Shown here one piece after another: positions 53,049 to 61,085 of a stretch of 64,000 bases of DNA (position 1 is its first letter; each line of letters opens with the position of its first letter). This DNA is from Pseudomonadota bacterium. Lineage in GTDB: Bacteria; Pseudomonadota; Alphaproteobacteria; Azospirillales; Azospirillaceae. Under the pieces are notes generated by a model. That model saw nothing but the letters and a program-made list of their open reading frames with translations. It was not told the DNA's origin and made no database searches. The stretch covers positions 1-64,000 of the forward strand of contig JAFAFA010000076.1 of NCBI GenBank assembly GCA_023423695.1, in the 5' to 3' direction. The position numbers and the translations under genes are program-made.

Positions 53049-53630
53049 ATGACCGCCAAGATCTGTGTCGGCCAGTTCGCGGGATCGCACGGCGTGCGGG
53101 GGCTGGTGAAGCTGCGCAGCTTCACCGCCGAACCCGCCGACATCATGGCCTACGGCCCGCTGTCGGACGAAGCCGGCGTCCGCCGCTTCACGGTGACGCT
53201 CCAGGGCATGGTCAAGGACAACTTCCTGGCCAAGGTCGACGGGGTGACGAGCCGGGAACAGGCGCAGGCGCTGGCCGGCATGCGGCTCTACGTCGACCGC
53301 GGCGCCCTGCCGGCGACGGAGGACGAGGACGAGTTCTACCACGCCGACCTGATCGGCCTGCGTGCGGAACTCGCCGACGGAAGCCTCTACGGCATCGTGA
53401 AGGCGATCTACGACTTCGGAGCCGGCGACGTGCTCGAAGTCCGGACCGCCGGCGGGCCGCTGGAGATGCTTCCCTTCTCCAAGGCCTGCGTGCCGGTGGT
53501 CGATGTCCGGGGCGGACGCATCGTCGTCGATCTTCCGGCCGTGATCGAAGCCCGCGAGGGTTCCGATGACGAGGCGGAGGAGGGCGAGGGGGAAGAGGGC
53601 GGAGACCAGCGCGGGGAGGAGGGGCCGTGA
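53049..53630 (+). CDS. rimM: ribosome maturation factor RimM
   Basis: A 193-residue 16S rRNA-processing factor that binds uS19 during 30S assembly. The N-terminal beta-barrel begins ICVGQFAGSHGVRGLVKLRSF, and the PRC-barrel domain spans about 90-170 (EFYHADLIGL, GAGDVLEV). The last about 25 residues are an extremely acidic Glu/Asp/Gly tail not seen in short RimM proteins. The stop overlaps the trmD GTG start (GTGA). Confidence 0.96.
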   Translation: MTAKICVGQFAGSHGVRGLVKLRSFTAEPADIMAYGPLSDEAGVRRFTVTLQGMVKDNFLAKVDGVTSREQAQALAGMRLYVDRGALPATEDEDEFYHADLIGLRAELADGSLYGIVKAIYDFGAGDVLEVRTAGGPLEMLPFSKACVPVVDVRGGRIVVDLPAVIEAREGSDDEAEEGEGEEGGDQRGEEGP

Positions 53631-54436
53631 ATCACGGCGCCGATGGTCCGCGGGTCTGGACGGCCAAGGTTCTGACGCTGTTCCCGGAAATGTTTCCGGG
53701 TCCGCTCGGCCACTCGTTGGCCGGCAAGGCGTTGGAAAATGGAGTCTGGGCGCTGGAATCGGTGGACATTCGCTCGTTCGCGCGCGATAAACACCGCTCC
53801 GTCGACGACACCCCCTTCGGCGGAGGGGCCGGCATGGTCATGCGGCCTGACGTGCTGGACGCGGCTTTGACCGCGACGGCGGGACCTGTGGGGGCACCGG
53901 GACGCGGCCGGGCGATCTATCTGTCGCCTCGCGGACGGGTGCTGGACCAGGAACTGGTCAAGGAGCTTGCCGCCACTCCGGTGGTGACGCTGCTCTGCGG
54001 CCGGTACGAAGGGGTGGACCAGCGGGTCCTCGATGCGCACGGCCTCGAAGAGGTCAGCCTCGGGGATTTCGTGCTGTCCGGCGGGGAACTCGCCGCTCTG
54101 AGCCTGATGGATGCCGTGGTGCGCTTGCTCCCCGGCGTCATGGGCAACGTGGAGACGGCGGGGGAAGAGAGTTTCGAACGGGGGTTGCTCGAATACCCCC
54201 ACTACACCCGGCCGGCGGTCTGGACCGACGGACAGGGTGTGGAGCGCGCGGTGCCGGAGGTTCTGCTGTCCGGTCACCACGGAAAGGTCAAGGCTTGGCG
54301 GCTGGCCGAGGCGGAGAAGATCACGGAGGCCCGACGGCCGGACCTGTGGTCGCTCTACCAGGCGGGACGTCCGGCAGAAACTGTTACGAACAAGGGTCGA
54401 CGGCAGGCTCGCCGGCGCGACCCGAAACCGGAGTGA
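53627..54436 (+). CDS. trmD: tRNA (guanine-N1)-methyltransferase TrmD
   Basis: A 269-residue SPOUT-class enzyme that makes m1G37 in tRNAs using S-adenosylmethionine. VLTLFPEMFPGPLGHSL is the N-terminal signature; the trefoil-knot cofactor site has LLCGRYEGVDQRV and LGDFVLSGGELAAL. Its GTG start overlaps rimM by 4 nt behind a GGGGAGGAGGGG site. The C-terminal KGRRQARRRDPKPE tail is basic. Confidence 0.97.
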   Translation: MNHGADGPRVWTAKVLTLFPEMFPGPLGHSLAGKALENGVWALESVDIRSFARDKHRSVDDTPFGGGAGMVMRPDVLDAALTATAGPVGAPGRGRAIYLSPRGRVLDQELVKELAATPVVTLLCGRYEGVDQRVLDAHGLEEVSLGDFVLSGGELAALSLMDAVVRLLPGVMGNVETAGEESFERGLLEYPHYTRPAVWTDGQGVERAVPEVLLSGHHGKVKAWRLAEAEKITEARRPDLWSLYQAGRPAETVTNKGRRQARRRDPKPE

Positions 54437-54477
54437 CGGTCCGCCGCGAGGCGCGCCGATAGAAAAGGGGTAGTGCT

Positions 54478-54873
54478 ATGAACCTGTTGCAGCAGCTCGA
54501 GCAGGAGCAGATCGAGAAGGCCCTCGGCGGCAAGACGATCCCGGAGTTCTCCTCGGGCGATACCGTCCGCGTGAACGTGAAGGTCGTCGAAGGCACGCGC
54601 GAGCGCGTCCAGGCCTATGAGGGTGTCGTCATCGCCCGCAAGAACGCCGGCGTGAACAGCTCCTTCACCGTCCGCAAGATCAGCTACGGCGAGGGCGTGG
54701 AGCGCGTGTTCCCGCTGTACTCCCCGCGCATCGACTCGATCGAGCTGGTCCGCAAGGGCGCCGTCCGTCGCGCCAAGCTGTACTATCTGCGCGATCTGCG
54801 CGGCAAGGCCGCCCGCATCGCCGAGCGCACCACCGGCCGCGGCATGGTCAACGGCCGCCGGGCTGCCGAGTAA
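54478..54873 (+). CDS. rplS: 50S ribosomal protein bL19
   Basis: A 131-residue large-subunit protein at the 30S interface. It begins MNLLQQLEQEQIEK and carries the FSSGDTVRVNVKVVEG, ERVQAYEGVVI and RKISYGEGVERVFPLYSP hallmarks. It ends the rpsP operon; an AAAAGGGG ribosome site is upstream. Confidence 0.98.
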   Translation: MNLLQQLEQEQIEKALGGKTIPEFSSGDTVRVNVKVVEGTRERVQAYEGVVIARKNAGVNSSFTVRKISYGEGVERVFPLYSPRIDSIELVRKGAVRRAKLYYLRDLRGKAARIAERTTGRGMVNGRRAAE

Positions 54874-54910
54874 GGCGTCCTCAAGGTTCGTTCCAGGTTC
54901 ATAGGTTCGG

Positions 54911-54932
54911 CGCCCGGCCATGCGGCTGGGCG
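54911..54932 (+). terminator. hairpin between rplS and rpmH
   Basis: A 9-bp GC-rich stem with one G-T pair (54911-54919 with 54924-54932) and a 4-nt loop is followed by TCTTCGTC. It is a weak terminator or attenuator separating the rpsP and rpmH operons. Confidence 0.55.
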
Positions 54933-54975
54933 TCTTCGTCCCATCACCATCAGCAAAGCTTAAGGAGTAGGCGCC

Positions 54976-55110
54976 ATGAAGCGCACGTTCCAGCCGTCCA
55001 AAATCGTGCGTAAGCGTCGCCACGGCTTCCGCCACCGCATGTCGACCGTCGGCGGCCGCAAGGTCATCGCCCGTCGCCGCGCCCGCGGCCGCAAAGTTCT
55101 GAGCGCCTGA
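54976..55110 (+). CDS. rpmH: 50S ribosomal protein bL34
   Basis: A 44-residue, very basic protein, MKRTFQPSKIVRKRRHGFR to GRKVLSA, matching bL34 exactly in size and pattern. A consensus AAGGAG site lies 8 nt upstream. rnpA begins 8 nt after the stop, the near-universal rpmH-rnpA pairing. Confidence 0.98.
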   Translation: MKRTFQPSKIVRKRRHGFRHRMSTVGGRKVIARRRARGRKVLSA

Positions 55111-55118
55111 TCCCCGCG

Positions 55119-55505
55119 ATGGCGGCGCCGGACCACAAGGTCGGGCGCCTGATGCGGCGGCCGGAATTTCTGGCCGTGGCCGGGACACGGCGCAAGCATG
55201 TGGCTCCCGGCCTGATCCTCCAGGTGCGCCGGCACGACGACAAGCAGCGGCCCGCCGATGGCGGCCCGCCGATCCGTCTCGGACTGACGGCAAGCCGCAA
55301 GGTCGGCAACGCGGTGGTGCGCAATCGCGCCCGCCGCCGTTTGCGTGAGGCCGCGCGGCAGATACTGCCCATCCACGCCGCACCCGGCCATGACTTCGTC
55401 CTGGTCGCGCGCGGCGACACGGCCGAGCGGCCGTGGACCGACCTGCTCGGCGACCTGACGGCCGGGCTGAAACGTCTCGGCCTGTGGCGCGAGGCGGAAG
55501 GGTAG
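55119..55505 (+). CDS. rnpA: ribonuclease P protein component
   Basis: A 128-residue protein subunit of RNase P, which helps the catalytic RNA process tRNA 5' ends. The RNR-type motif ASRKVGNAVVRNRARRRLREA is present from about residue 57. The N-terminal LMRRPEFLAV matches the family. It sits between rpmH and yidD as in many bacteria. Confidence 0.97.
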   Translation: MAAPDHKVGRLMRRPEFLAVAGTRRKHVAPGLILQVRRHDDKQRPADGGPPIRLGLTASRKVGNAVVRNRARRRLREAARQILPIHAAPGHDFVLVARGDTAERPWTDLLGDLTAGLKRLGLWREAEG

Positions 55506-55520
55506 GGGGCCCGCGACGTC

Positions 55521-55847
55521 ATGTTTCGCATCGCCGGCCTCAGCCCACTCGCGCATCTTCTCCGCGCGCTCGTCTATCTCTATCGCTGGACCTTGTCGCC
55601 CTTCGTGGGCTGGCATTGCCGTTTCCAGCCGACCTGCTCCTGCTACGCCATCGAATCGCTGGAAAAGCACGGCGCCATCCGGGGGGGATGGCTGACGGTG
55701 CGCCGGCTCGGGCGTTGCCATCCCTGGGGCGGGTCCGGCTGGGATCCCGTGCCCGATCCCCTACCGCCGGGGGCGTCGCCGCCCCATCGCTGCGGCTTGC
55801 CGGAAAAAGGGCATGCGGCGGTTGCCCAGCCCGGCGAAAACCCGTAA
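55521..55847 (+). CDS. yidD: membrane protein insertion efficiency factor YidD
   Basis: A 108-residue YidD protein. Conserved features are the amphipathic N-terminal LVYLYRWTLSPFVG, CRFQPTCSCYAIESLEKHGAIRG, and GRCHPWGGSGWDPVP. It assists YidC-dependent insertion at the inner membrane. It lies 15 nt after rnpA and 54 nt before yidC. Confidence 0.95.
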   Translation: MFRIAGLSPLAHLLRALVYLYRWTLSPFVGWHCRFQPTCSCYAIESLEKHGAIRGGWLTVRRLGRCHPWGGSGWDPVPDPLPPGASPPHRCGLPEKGHAAVAQPGENP

Positions 55848-55901
55848 CAAGGCCGCGCACACGCCGACCTTCTTCAAAGGCCCCACGGCAACCGGGACGC
55901 C

Positions 55902-57629
55902 ATGACCGACCAACGCAACCTCATCATCGCGATTGCCCTGTCGATCGCCATCCTTCTGGGCTTCCAGTATTTCTACGAAAAGCCGCGGGTGGAGCAGCAG
56001 AAGCAACTCGCCGCCCAGCAGGCCGCCCAGACGGAGCAGTCAGTGCCGGTGCCGGCCCCCGGCGTGCCCGCCCAGCAGCCCCCCGCCACGGCTGAGGTCG
56101 CGAAGGAGCGCCCCGTCCTGCTCGCCGAGCAGCTGGCGGCCGGCACCCGCGTGAAGATCGACACGCCGGCCCTGCACGGCTCCGTCAACCTCATCGGCGG
56201 CCGCATCGACGACCTGACGCTGGCCCAGTACCACCAGACCCCGGACCCCAAGAGCCCGGAGATCGTGCTGCTGGCGCCGGCGGGCACGCCTGCCGCCTAT
56301 TACGCCGAGTTCGGCTGGGTCCCGCAGGGCGCCGGCATCGCCGCCCCGACCGCGACGACCCGCTGGACCGCCGACGGCACCGCGCTGACCCCGGAGAAGC
56401 CGCTGACCCTGACCTGGGACAACGGCCAGGGCCTGGTGTTCGAGCGCAAGATCGCCGTCGACCCGGACTTCATGTTCACGGTGACGCAGACGGTCCGCAA
56501 CACCGGCGCCAACCCGGTCACCCTGCTGCCCTACAGCCTGGTGTCGCGCACCGGCACGCCGCAGACCTCCGGCTACTACATCCTGCATGAAGGCCCGTTG
56601 GGCGTCTTCAACGGCACGCTGACCGAGCGGTCCTACGACGACCTGCGCAAGAAGGGCACCGAGCCGATCGAGACCACCGGCGGCTGGCTCGGCATCACCG
56701 ACAAGTACTGGCTGGTGTCGGTCATCCCTGACCCGACGCAGAAGGTCACCGCGCGCTTCGTCCACAGCACCGTCGCCAATGCCGACCGCTATCAGGCCGA
56801 TTTCATGGGCGATGCGGTCACCGTGGCCCCGGGCGCCTCGGCCGAGACCACCGGCCGCCTGTTCGCCGGCGCCAAGCAGGTGAAGCTGCTGGACGCCTAT
56901 TCCGAAAAGCTGAACATCAAGAACTTCGATCTGGCGATCGACTTCGGCTGGTTCTACTTCCTGACCAAGCCCTTCTTCTACGCGCTCGACTTCTTCGGGC
57001 AGGTGCTCGGCAACTTCGGCCTCGCCATCCTGCTGCTGACCGTCTGCGTCAAGGCCGTCTTCTTCCCGCTCGCCAACAAGTCCTATCAGGCGATGAGCAA
57101 GATGAAGGCCCTGCAGCCGAAGATGCAGGAGCTGCGCGAGAAGTTCAGCGACGATCAGGCGCGCATGAACCAGGAACTGATGGCCATGTACAAGCGCGAG
57201 AAGGTCTCGCCCGTGTCTGGCTGTCTGCCGATCCTGATCCAGATCCCGGTGTTCTTCGCGCTCTACAAGGTGCTGTTCGTGACCATCGAGATGCGGCACG
57301 CGCCGTTCTTCGGCTGGATCCACGACCTGTCCTCGCCCGATCCGACGACCATCTTCAACCTGTTCGGCCTGATCCCCTGGGATCCCCCCGCCATGCTGCA
57401 TCTCGGTGCCTGGCCGCTGATCATGGGCGTCACCATGTGGCTGCAGCAGAAGATGAACCCGGCCCCGCCGGACCCGATCCAGCAGAAGGTGTTCCAGTTC
57501 CTGCCCATCGTCTTCACCTTCATGCTCGCCGGCTTCCCGGCCGGTCTGGTGATCTACTGGGCCTGGAACAACCTGCTGTCGGTCGCCCAGCAGTGGACCA
57601 TCATGCGCCGCATGGGCGTGAAGGTCTGA
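55902..57629 (+). CDS. yidC: membrane protein insertase YidC
   Basis: A 575-residue inner-membrane insertase of Gram-negative type. TM1 is at about 5-22, and a large periplasmic beta-sandwich domain (about 60-335) follows a Pro/Gln/Ala-rich linker. The conserved five-helix core (about 350-565) has the positively charged loop with KMKALQPKMQELREKF and the C-terminal basic end. It inserts and folds membrane proteins with or without SecYEG. It ends the rpmH-rnpA-yidD-yidC run before a strong terminator. Confidence 0.97.
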   Translation: MTDQRNLIIAIALSIAILLGFQYFYEKPRVEQQKQLAAQQAAQTEQSVPVPAPGVPAQQPPATAEVAKERPVLLAEQLAAGTRVKIDTPALHGSVNLIGGRIDDLTLAQYHQTPDPKSPEIVLLAPAGTPAAYYAEFGWVPQGAGIAAPTATTRWTADGTALTPEKPLTLTWDNGQGLVFERKIAVDPDFMFTVTQTVRNTGANPVTLLPYSLVSRTGTPQTSGYYILHEGPLGVFNGTLTERSYDDLRKKGTEPIETTGGWLGITDKYWLVSVIPDPTQKVTARFVHSTVANADRYQADFMGDAVTVAPGASAETTGRLFAGAKQVKLLDAYSEKLNIKNFDLAIDFGWFYFLTKPFFYALDFFGQVLGNFGLAILLLTVCVKAVFFPLANKSYQAMSKMKALQPKMQELREKFSDDQARMNQELMAMYKREKVSPVSGCLPILIQIPVFFALYKVLFVTIEMRHAPFFGWIHDLSSPDPTTIFNLFGLIPWDPPAMLHLGAWPLIMGVTMWLQQKMNPAPPDPIQQKVFQFLPIVFTFMLAGFPAGLVIYWAWNNLLSVAQQWTIMRRMGVKV

Positions 57630-57670
57630 TCCCCGGATCGCAGCTCGCTCTGCCCATCGTCTGAGACCTG

Positions 57671-57716
57671 CCGCCGGCAAAGACCCTTGACGGGACTTTG
57701 CCGGCGGTATGTTTTT
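57671..57716 (+). terminator. strong rho-independent terminator after yidC
   Basis: A perfect 12-bp stem (57671-57682 with 57696-57707), 13-nt loop and a TATGTTTTT tail. It ends 27 nt before engB, so engB needs read-through or its own promoter. Confidence 0.9.
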
Positions 57717-57743
57717 GAGCCCGTACCAACGAAAGCGCCCGCC

Positions 57744-58427
57744 ATGACCACCCCCGACACGCCGACCCCCAACACCCCCAGCATCGTTGCCGGCTTCGAC
57801 GAGGCCGCACTGGAGGCCGGGCGGCTGCTGTTCGCCAAGGAGTGCGACTTCGTCTGGGGCGCCAACGCGCTGAACCAGCTGCCGGAGGCCGATCTGCCGG
57901 AGGTCGCCTTCGCCGGGCGGTCGAATGTCGGCAAGTCGAGCCTGGTGAACGCGCTGACCGGGCGCAAGACGCTGGCCCGCACCTCCAACACGCCGGGGCG
58001 CACGCAGCAGCTCAACTTCTTCAACCTCGGAAACCGGCTGAAGCTGGTGGACATGCCCGGTTACGGCTATGCCAAGGAATCGAAGGAGAAGGTGGAGGCG
58101 TGGAACGACATGGTCCGCCGCTTCCTGCGCGGGCGGGTGACGCTGCGCCGGGCGCTGGTGCTGATCGATTCGCGCCATGGGCTGAAGCCCAACGACCACG
58201 AGATCATGGAGATGCTGGACCGCACTGCGGTGCCCTATGTCGTCGTGCTGACCAAGGCGGACAAGGTGAAGCCGGCGGAGTTGGACAGGATCCGCCGCGA
58301 CACCCAGGCGGGTCTGAAGAAGCATCCCGCCGCCTTCCCCGACATCCACGTCACCAGTTCGGAGAAGGGCACCGGCATCGCCGAGCTGCGCGCCAGCCTC
58401 GCCGCGCTCGCCCTGGCCGTGGACTGA
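57744..58427 (+). CDS. engB: ribosome biogenesis GTPase EngB (YihA/YsxC)
   Basis: A 227-residue circular GTPase needed for 50S assembly. G1 GRSNVGKSSL, G2 SNTPGRTQ, G3 DMPGYGYA, G4 TKADK and G5 SSEKGTG are all present. The first about 40 residues are a slightly long, Pro/Thr-rich lead. The start at 57744 is preferred; upstream in-frame codons lie in the terminator. The antiporter gene follows by 12 nt. Confidence 0.96.
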   Translation: MTTPDTPTPNTPSIVAGFDEAALEAGRLLFAKECDFVWGANALNQLPEADLPEVAFAGRSNVGKSSLVNALTGRKTLARTSNTPGRTQQLNFFNLGNRLKLVDMPGYGYAKESKEKVEAWNDMVRRFLRGRVTLRRALVLIDSRHGLKPNDHEIMEMLDRTAVPYVVVLTKADKVKPAELDRIRRDTQAGLKKHPAAFPDIHVTSSEKGTGIAELRASLAALALAVD

Positions 58428-58439
58428 GGGGCGGCAGCG

Positions 58440-59741
58440 ATGGGTGGCCTCTCCCCCGCGCTGCTGTTCCTGATGCAGGCCCTGCTGCTGATCGCCGGGC
58501 CGTTCCTGCTGTGGCGGCTCGGCGGCGGGCGCCACATCGCCCCGATGGTGGTGATCCAAATCCTGTTCGGCGTGGCGCTGGGGCCGTCGCTGCTCGGCAG
58601 GCTGGTGCCGGATCTGTGGGGCGTGCTGTTCGCGCCGGCCGCCCTGGCGCCGCTGTCCGGCCTCGCGCTGATGGCCGTCGTCTTTTTCGCCTTCCTGACC
58701 GGGCTGCACCTCGACCCTGCCGATTTCCGCGGGCGGGGCGGCGCCTTCGCCACTGTGGCGCTGTCCAGCATGATCGTGCCGACGCTGATGGGAGGAGCGC
58801 TGGGCTGGTGGCTGGCCGGCGCCTTTCCCGTCATGACGGGTCCGCATGCCACGCCGGGCCTGTTCGCCGCCGGTTTCGGCATCTGCGTCGGCGTCACCGC
58901 CCTGCCGGTGCTGGGTGCCATCCTGCGCGAGATGGATTTGCTGGGCGATCGGGTCGGCCGGCTGGCGCTGGGCTATGCGGCGGTGAACGATGCGCTGCTG
59001 TGGCTGCTGATCACCGCCGTGCTGGCCTGGGCCTCGGCGGATGGTGCGTCGTCGGGCGGTGGCGGCGGCTGGGCGGTCGCCTGGGTGGGAATGCTGGGAT
59101 TCGCCTATGTCGGGGTGACCGTCCTGGTCGTGCGTCCGCTGCTGGACCGCCTGCTGGAGCGGGTGGCCCCTGATGGGCGGATGGGGGACACCGCGGTGGT
59201 GGTGACCTGCGCGGCACTGCTGTCCTCGGCCGCGGTGACCGAGCTGATCGGGCTGCATTACATCCTGGGCGCCTTCGTGGCCGGAACCGCCATGCCGCGC
59301 CGCTACGCCGCCGCGATCCTCGACCGGCTGGAGCATTTCTCCACCCTGATCCTGCTGCCCTTCTTCTTCACGCTGACCGGGCTGAAGGTGAACCTGACGC
59401 TGGACGACCCGGCGCAGTGGACGGTCTTCGCGCTTGCCTCCCTGGCGACGCTCGCCGGCAAGATGGCCGGAACGACGCTGCCCGCGCGCCTGACCGGGGA
59501 GAGTTGGCCGGACGCCCTCCGGCTGGGCACGCTGATGCCCTGCAAGGGGTTGATGGAGGTGATCGTGCTGACCGTCCTGCTGGAGGCGGGGGTGCTGTCC
59601 GGTCCCTGTTTCTCGGCGATGGTGCTGATGGCGGTGGCGGTGACCGCGCTGACCCAGCCGATGACCCGCCTGGCCGGATGGTGGCGCCCGGCCGCGGCCA
59701 CGGCGGCCGAGGCCGCAGGCGGCCGGCACGGGGGTATGTGA
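58440..59741 (+). CDS. CPA2-type cation:proton antiporter
   Basis: A 433-residue membrane protein with about 12 hydrophobic helices, of the Na+/H+ exchanger (KefB/CPA2) group. The ion-site region GLHLDPADF and the later HYILGAFVAG with TGLKVNL fit the fold. There is no C-terminal TrkA-N or RCK domain, so it lacks nucleotide gating. It probably exchanges K+ or Na+ for H+. It is likely co-transcribed with engB. Confidence 0.85.
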   Translation: MGGLSPALLFLMQALLLIAGPFLLWRLGGGRHIAPMVVIQILFGVALGPSLLGRLVPDLWGVLFAPAALAPLSGLALMAVVFFAFLTGLHLDPADFRGRGGAFATVALSSMIVPTLMGGALGWWLAGAFPVMTGPHATPGLFAAGFGICVGVTALPVLGAILREMDLLGDRVGRLALGYAAVNDALLWLLITAVLAWASADGASSGGGGGWAVAWVGMLGFAYVGVTVLVVRPLLDRLLERVAPDGRMGDTAVVVTCAALLSSAAVTELIGLHYILGAFVAGTAMPRRYAAAILDRLEHFSTLILLPFFFTLTGLKVNLTLDDPAQWTVFALASLATLAGKMAGTTLPARLTGESWPDALRLGTLMPCKGLMEVIVLTVLLEAGVLSGPCFSAMVLMAVAVTALTQPMTRLAGWWRPAAATAAEAAGGRHGGM

Positions 59742-59823
59742 CCGTTAAATTGACCCCTAGGCAACCGGCCGGCCTTTCCGTTAAAGAAGCCCAACCGTCC
59801 ACCCCGACAAAGGGCATCCTCCC

Positions 59824-60723
59824 GTGCAGACTCCCACCCGTGACGAGTGGCTCGCCAAGGCCCGTACCCTGTCCGAAGCGCTGCCCTACATGCGACGCTA
59901 TGCCGGGAGCACCTTCGTCATCAAGTACGGCGGCCACGCCATGGGCGATGCCGGCCTGGCGGAGCTGTTCGCGCGCGACATCGTTCTGCTGAAGCAGGTC
60001 GGCATCAACCCGGTGGTCGTCCACGGCGGCGGGCCGCAGATCGGCCAGATGCTGGAGCGTCTGAAGATCAAGTCCAGCTTCATCGACGGCCTGCGCGTCA
60101 CCGACAAGGAGACGGTCGAGGTGGTCGAGATGGTGCTGGCCGGCTCCATCAACAAGCAGATCGTCGCCGCCATCAACAGTGCCGGCGGCCGTGCCGTCGG
60201 CCTGTCCGGCAAGGACAGCAACCTGATCACGGCCCGCCGGCTGGAGCGCGTGCAGCGCGACCCCGACAGCAACATCGAGCGGGTGCTGGACCTCGGCTTT
60301 GTCGGCGAGCCGTACAAGGTCAACCCGGAGATTCTGCATGCCCTGGCGCAGTCGGACATCATCCCGGTGATCGCACCGGTCGGCTTCGACGTGAACGGCG
60401 ACACCTACAACATCAACGCCGACACGGCGGCCGGTGCGGTCGCGGCGGCGGTGAAGGCGGCGCGCTTCTTCCTGCTGACGGACGTCGCCGGCGTCCTCGA
60501 CAAGGACAAGAAGCTGATCGAGAAGATGTCGCTGGAGGATGCCCACAAGGCCATCGCCGACGGCACCGCGTCCGGCGGCATGATCCCGAAGATCGAAACC
60601 TGCATCAGCGCGGTGGAGCAGGGCGTCGATGCCGCTGTTATCCTGGATGGCCGCGTGCCGCATGCGCTGCTGCTGGAGATCTTCACCGAAGGCGGCGCCG
60701 GCACCCTGATCGGCAAGGCCTGA
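59824..60723 (+). CDS. argB: acetylglutamate kinase
   Basis: A 299-residue amino-acid kinase that phosphorylates N-acetyl-glutamate, the second step of arginine synthesis. FVIKYGGHAMGD, VVHGGGPQIGQML and TASGGMIPKIE are diagnostic. The N-terminal helix typical of arginine-inhibited hexameric enzymes is present. It uses a GTG start. No other arg gene adjoins. Confidence 0.97.
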   Translation: MQTPTRDEWLAKARTLSEALPYMRRYAGSTFVIKYGGHAMGDAGLAELFARDIVLLKQVGINPVVVHGGGPQIGQMLERLKIKSSFIDGLRVTDKETVEVVEMVLAGSINKQIVAAINSAGGRAVGLSGKDSNLITARRLERVQRDPDSNIERVLDLGFVGEPYKVNPEILHALAQSDIIPVIAPVGFDVNGDTYNINADTAAGAVAAAVKAARFFLLTDVAGVLDKDKKLIEKMSLEDAHKAIADGTASGGMIPKIETCISAVEQGVDAAVILDGRVPHALLLEIFTEGGAGTLIGKA

Positions 60724-60743
60724 CGCTGCAACCGGGGGGGCCG

Positions 60744-61043
60744 ATGACCGACCTGCGCAAGGACCTGCTCCGCCAGATGAAGGCCATCCGCGACCGGATG
60801 GACCCGAAGCTGGTGGAGCGCGCCAAGTTGGCGGCGTTGGGCAAGGTCCCCTACGACAGCGACTCCGCCAAGGAGGCGGTCAGCCATTTCCTGGATGCCA
60901 AGCGGGATGGCGGTGCCTTCCGCCGCAAGCTGGAGCAGGCCTTGAAGTCGGAGGGGGCGACCCTGGACCTCGACACCGAGGCGAAGGCGCCCCCGGCGGT
61001 GAAGCCGCCCGGGAAGCCAAGACGCGGCGGCCGGATGACGTAA
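60744..61043 (+). CDS. small basic protein of unknown function
   Basis: A 99-residue protein, mostly charged helices (1-75) then a Pro/Lys/Gly-rich tail. It starts MTDLRKDLLRQMKAIRD and shows no known motif or membrane segment. The ATG is 20 nt after the argB stop, behind a G-rich run, so it may be translated from the argB transcript. GC-rich codon use matches its neighbours, and the frame is open throughout. I do not recognise the family. Confidence 0.65.
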   Translation: MTDLRKDLLRQMKAIRDRMDPKLVERAKLAALGKVPYDSDSAKEAVSHFLDAKRDGGAFRRKLEQALKSEGATLDLDTEAKAPPAVKPPGKPRRGGRMT

Positions 61044-61085
61044 GCGCTCCACCCGCCGTCTCGAACCCACGCAAGGAGCACAGCC

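Noticed and set aside
56040..59729. A 1229-codon leftward open frame opposite yidC, engB and the antiporter
   Set aside because: It spans three well-recognised genes and a terminator on the other strand, and its Arg/Gln/His-rich product fits no family.
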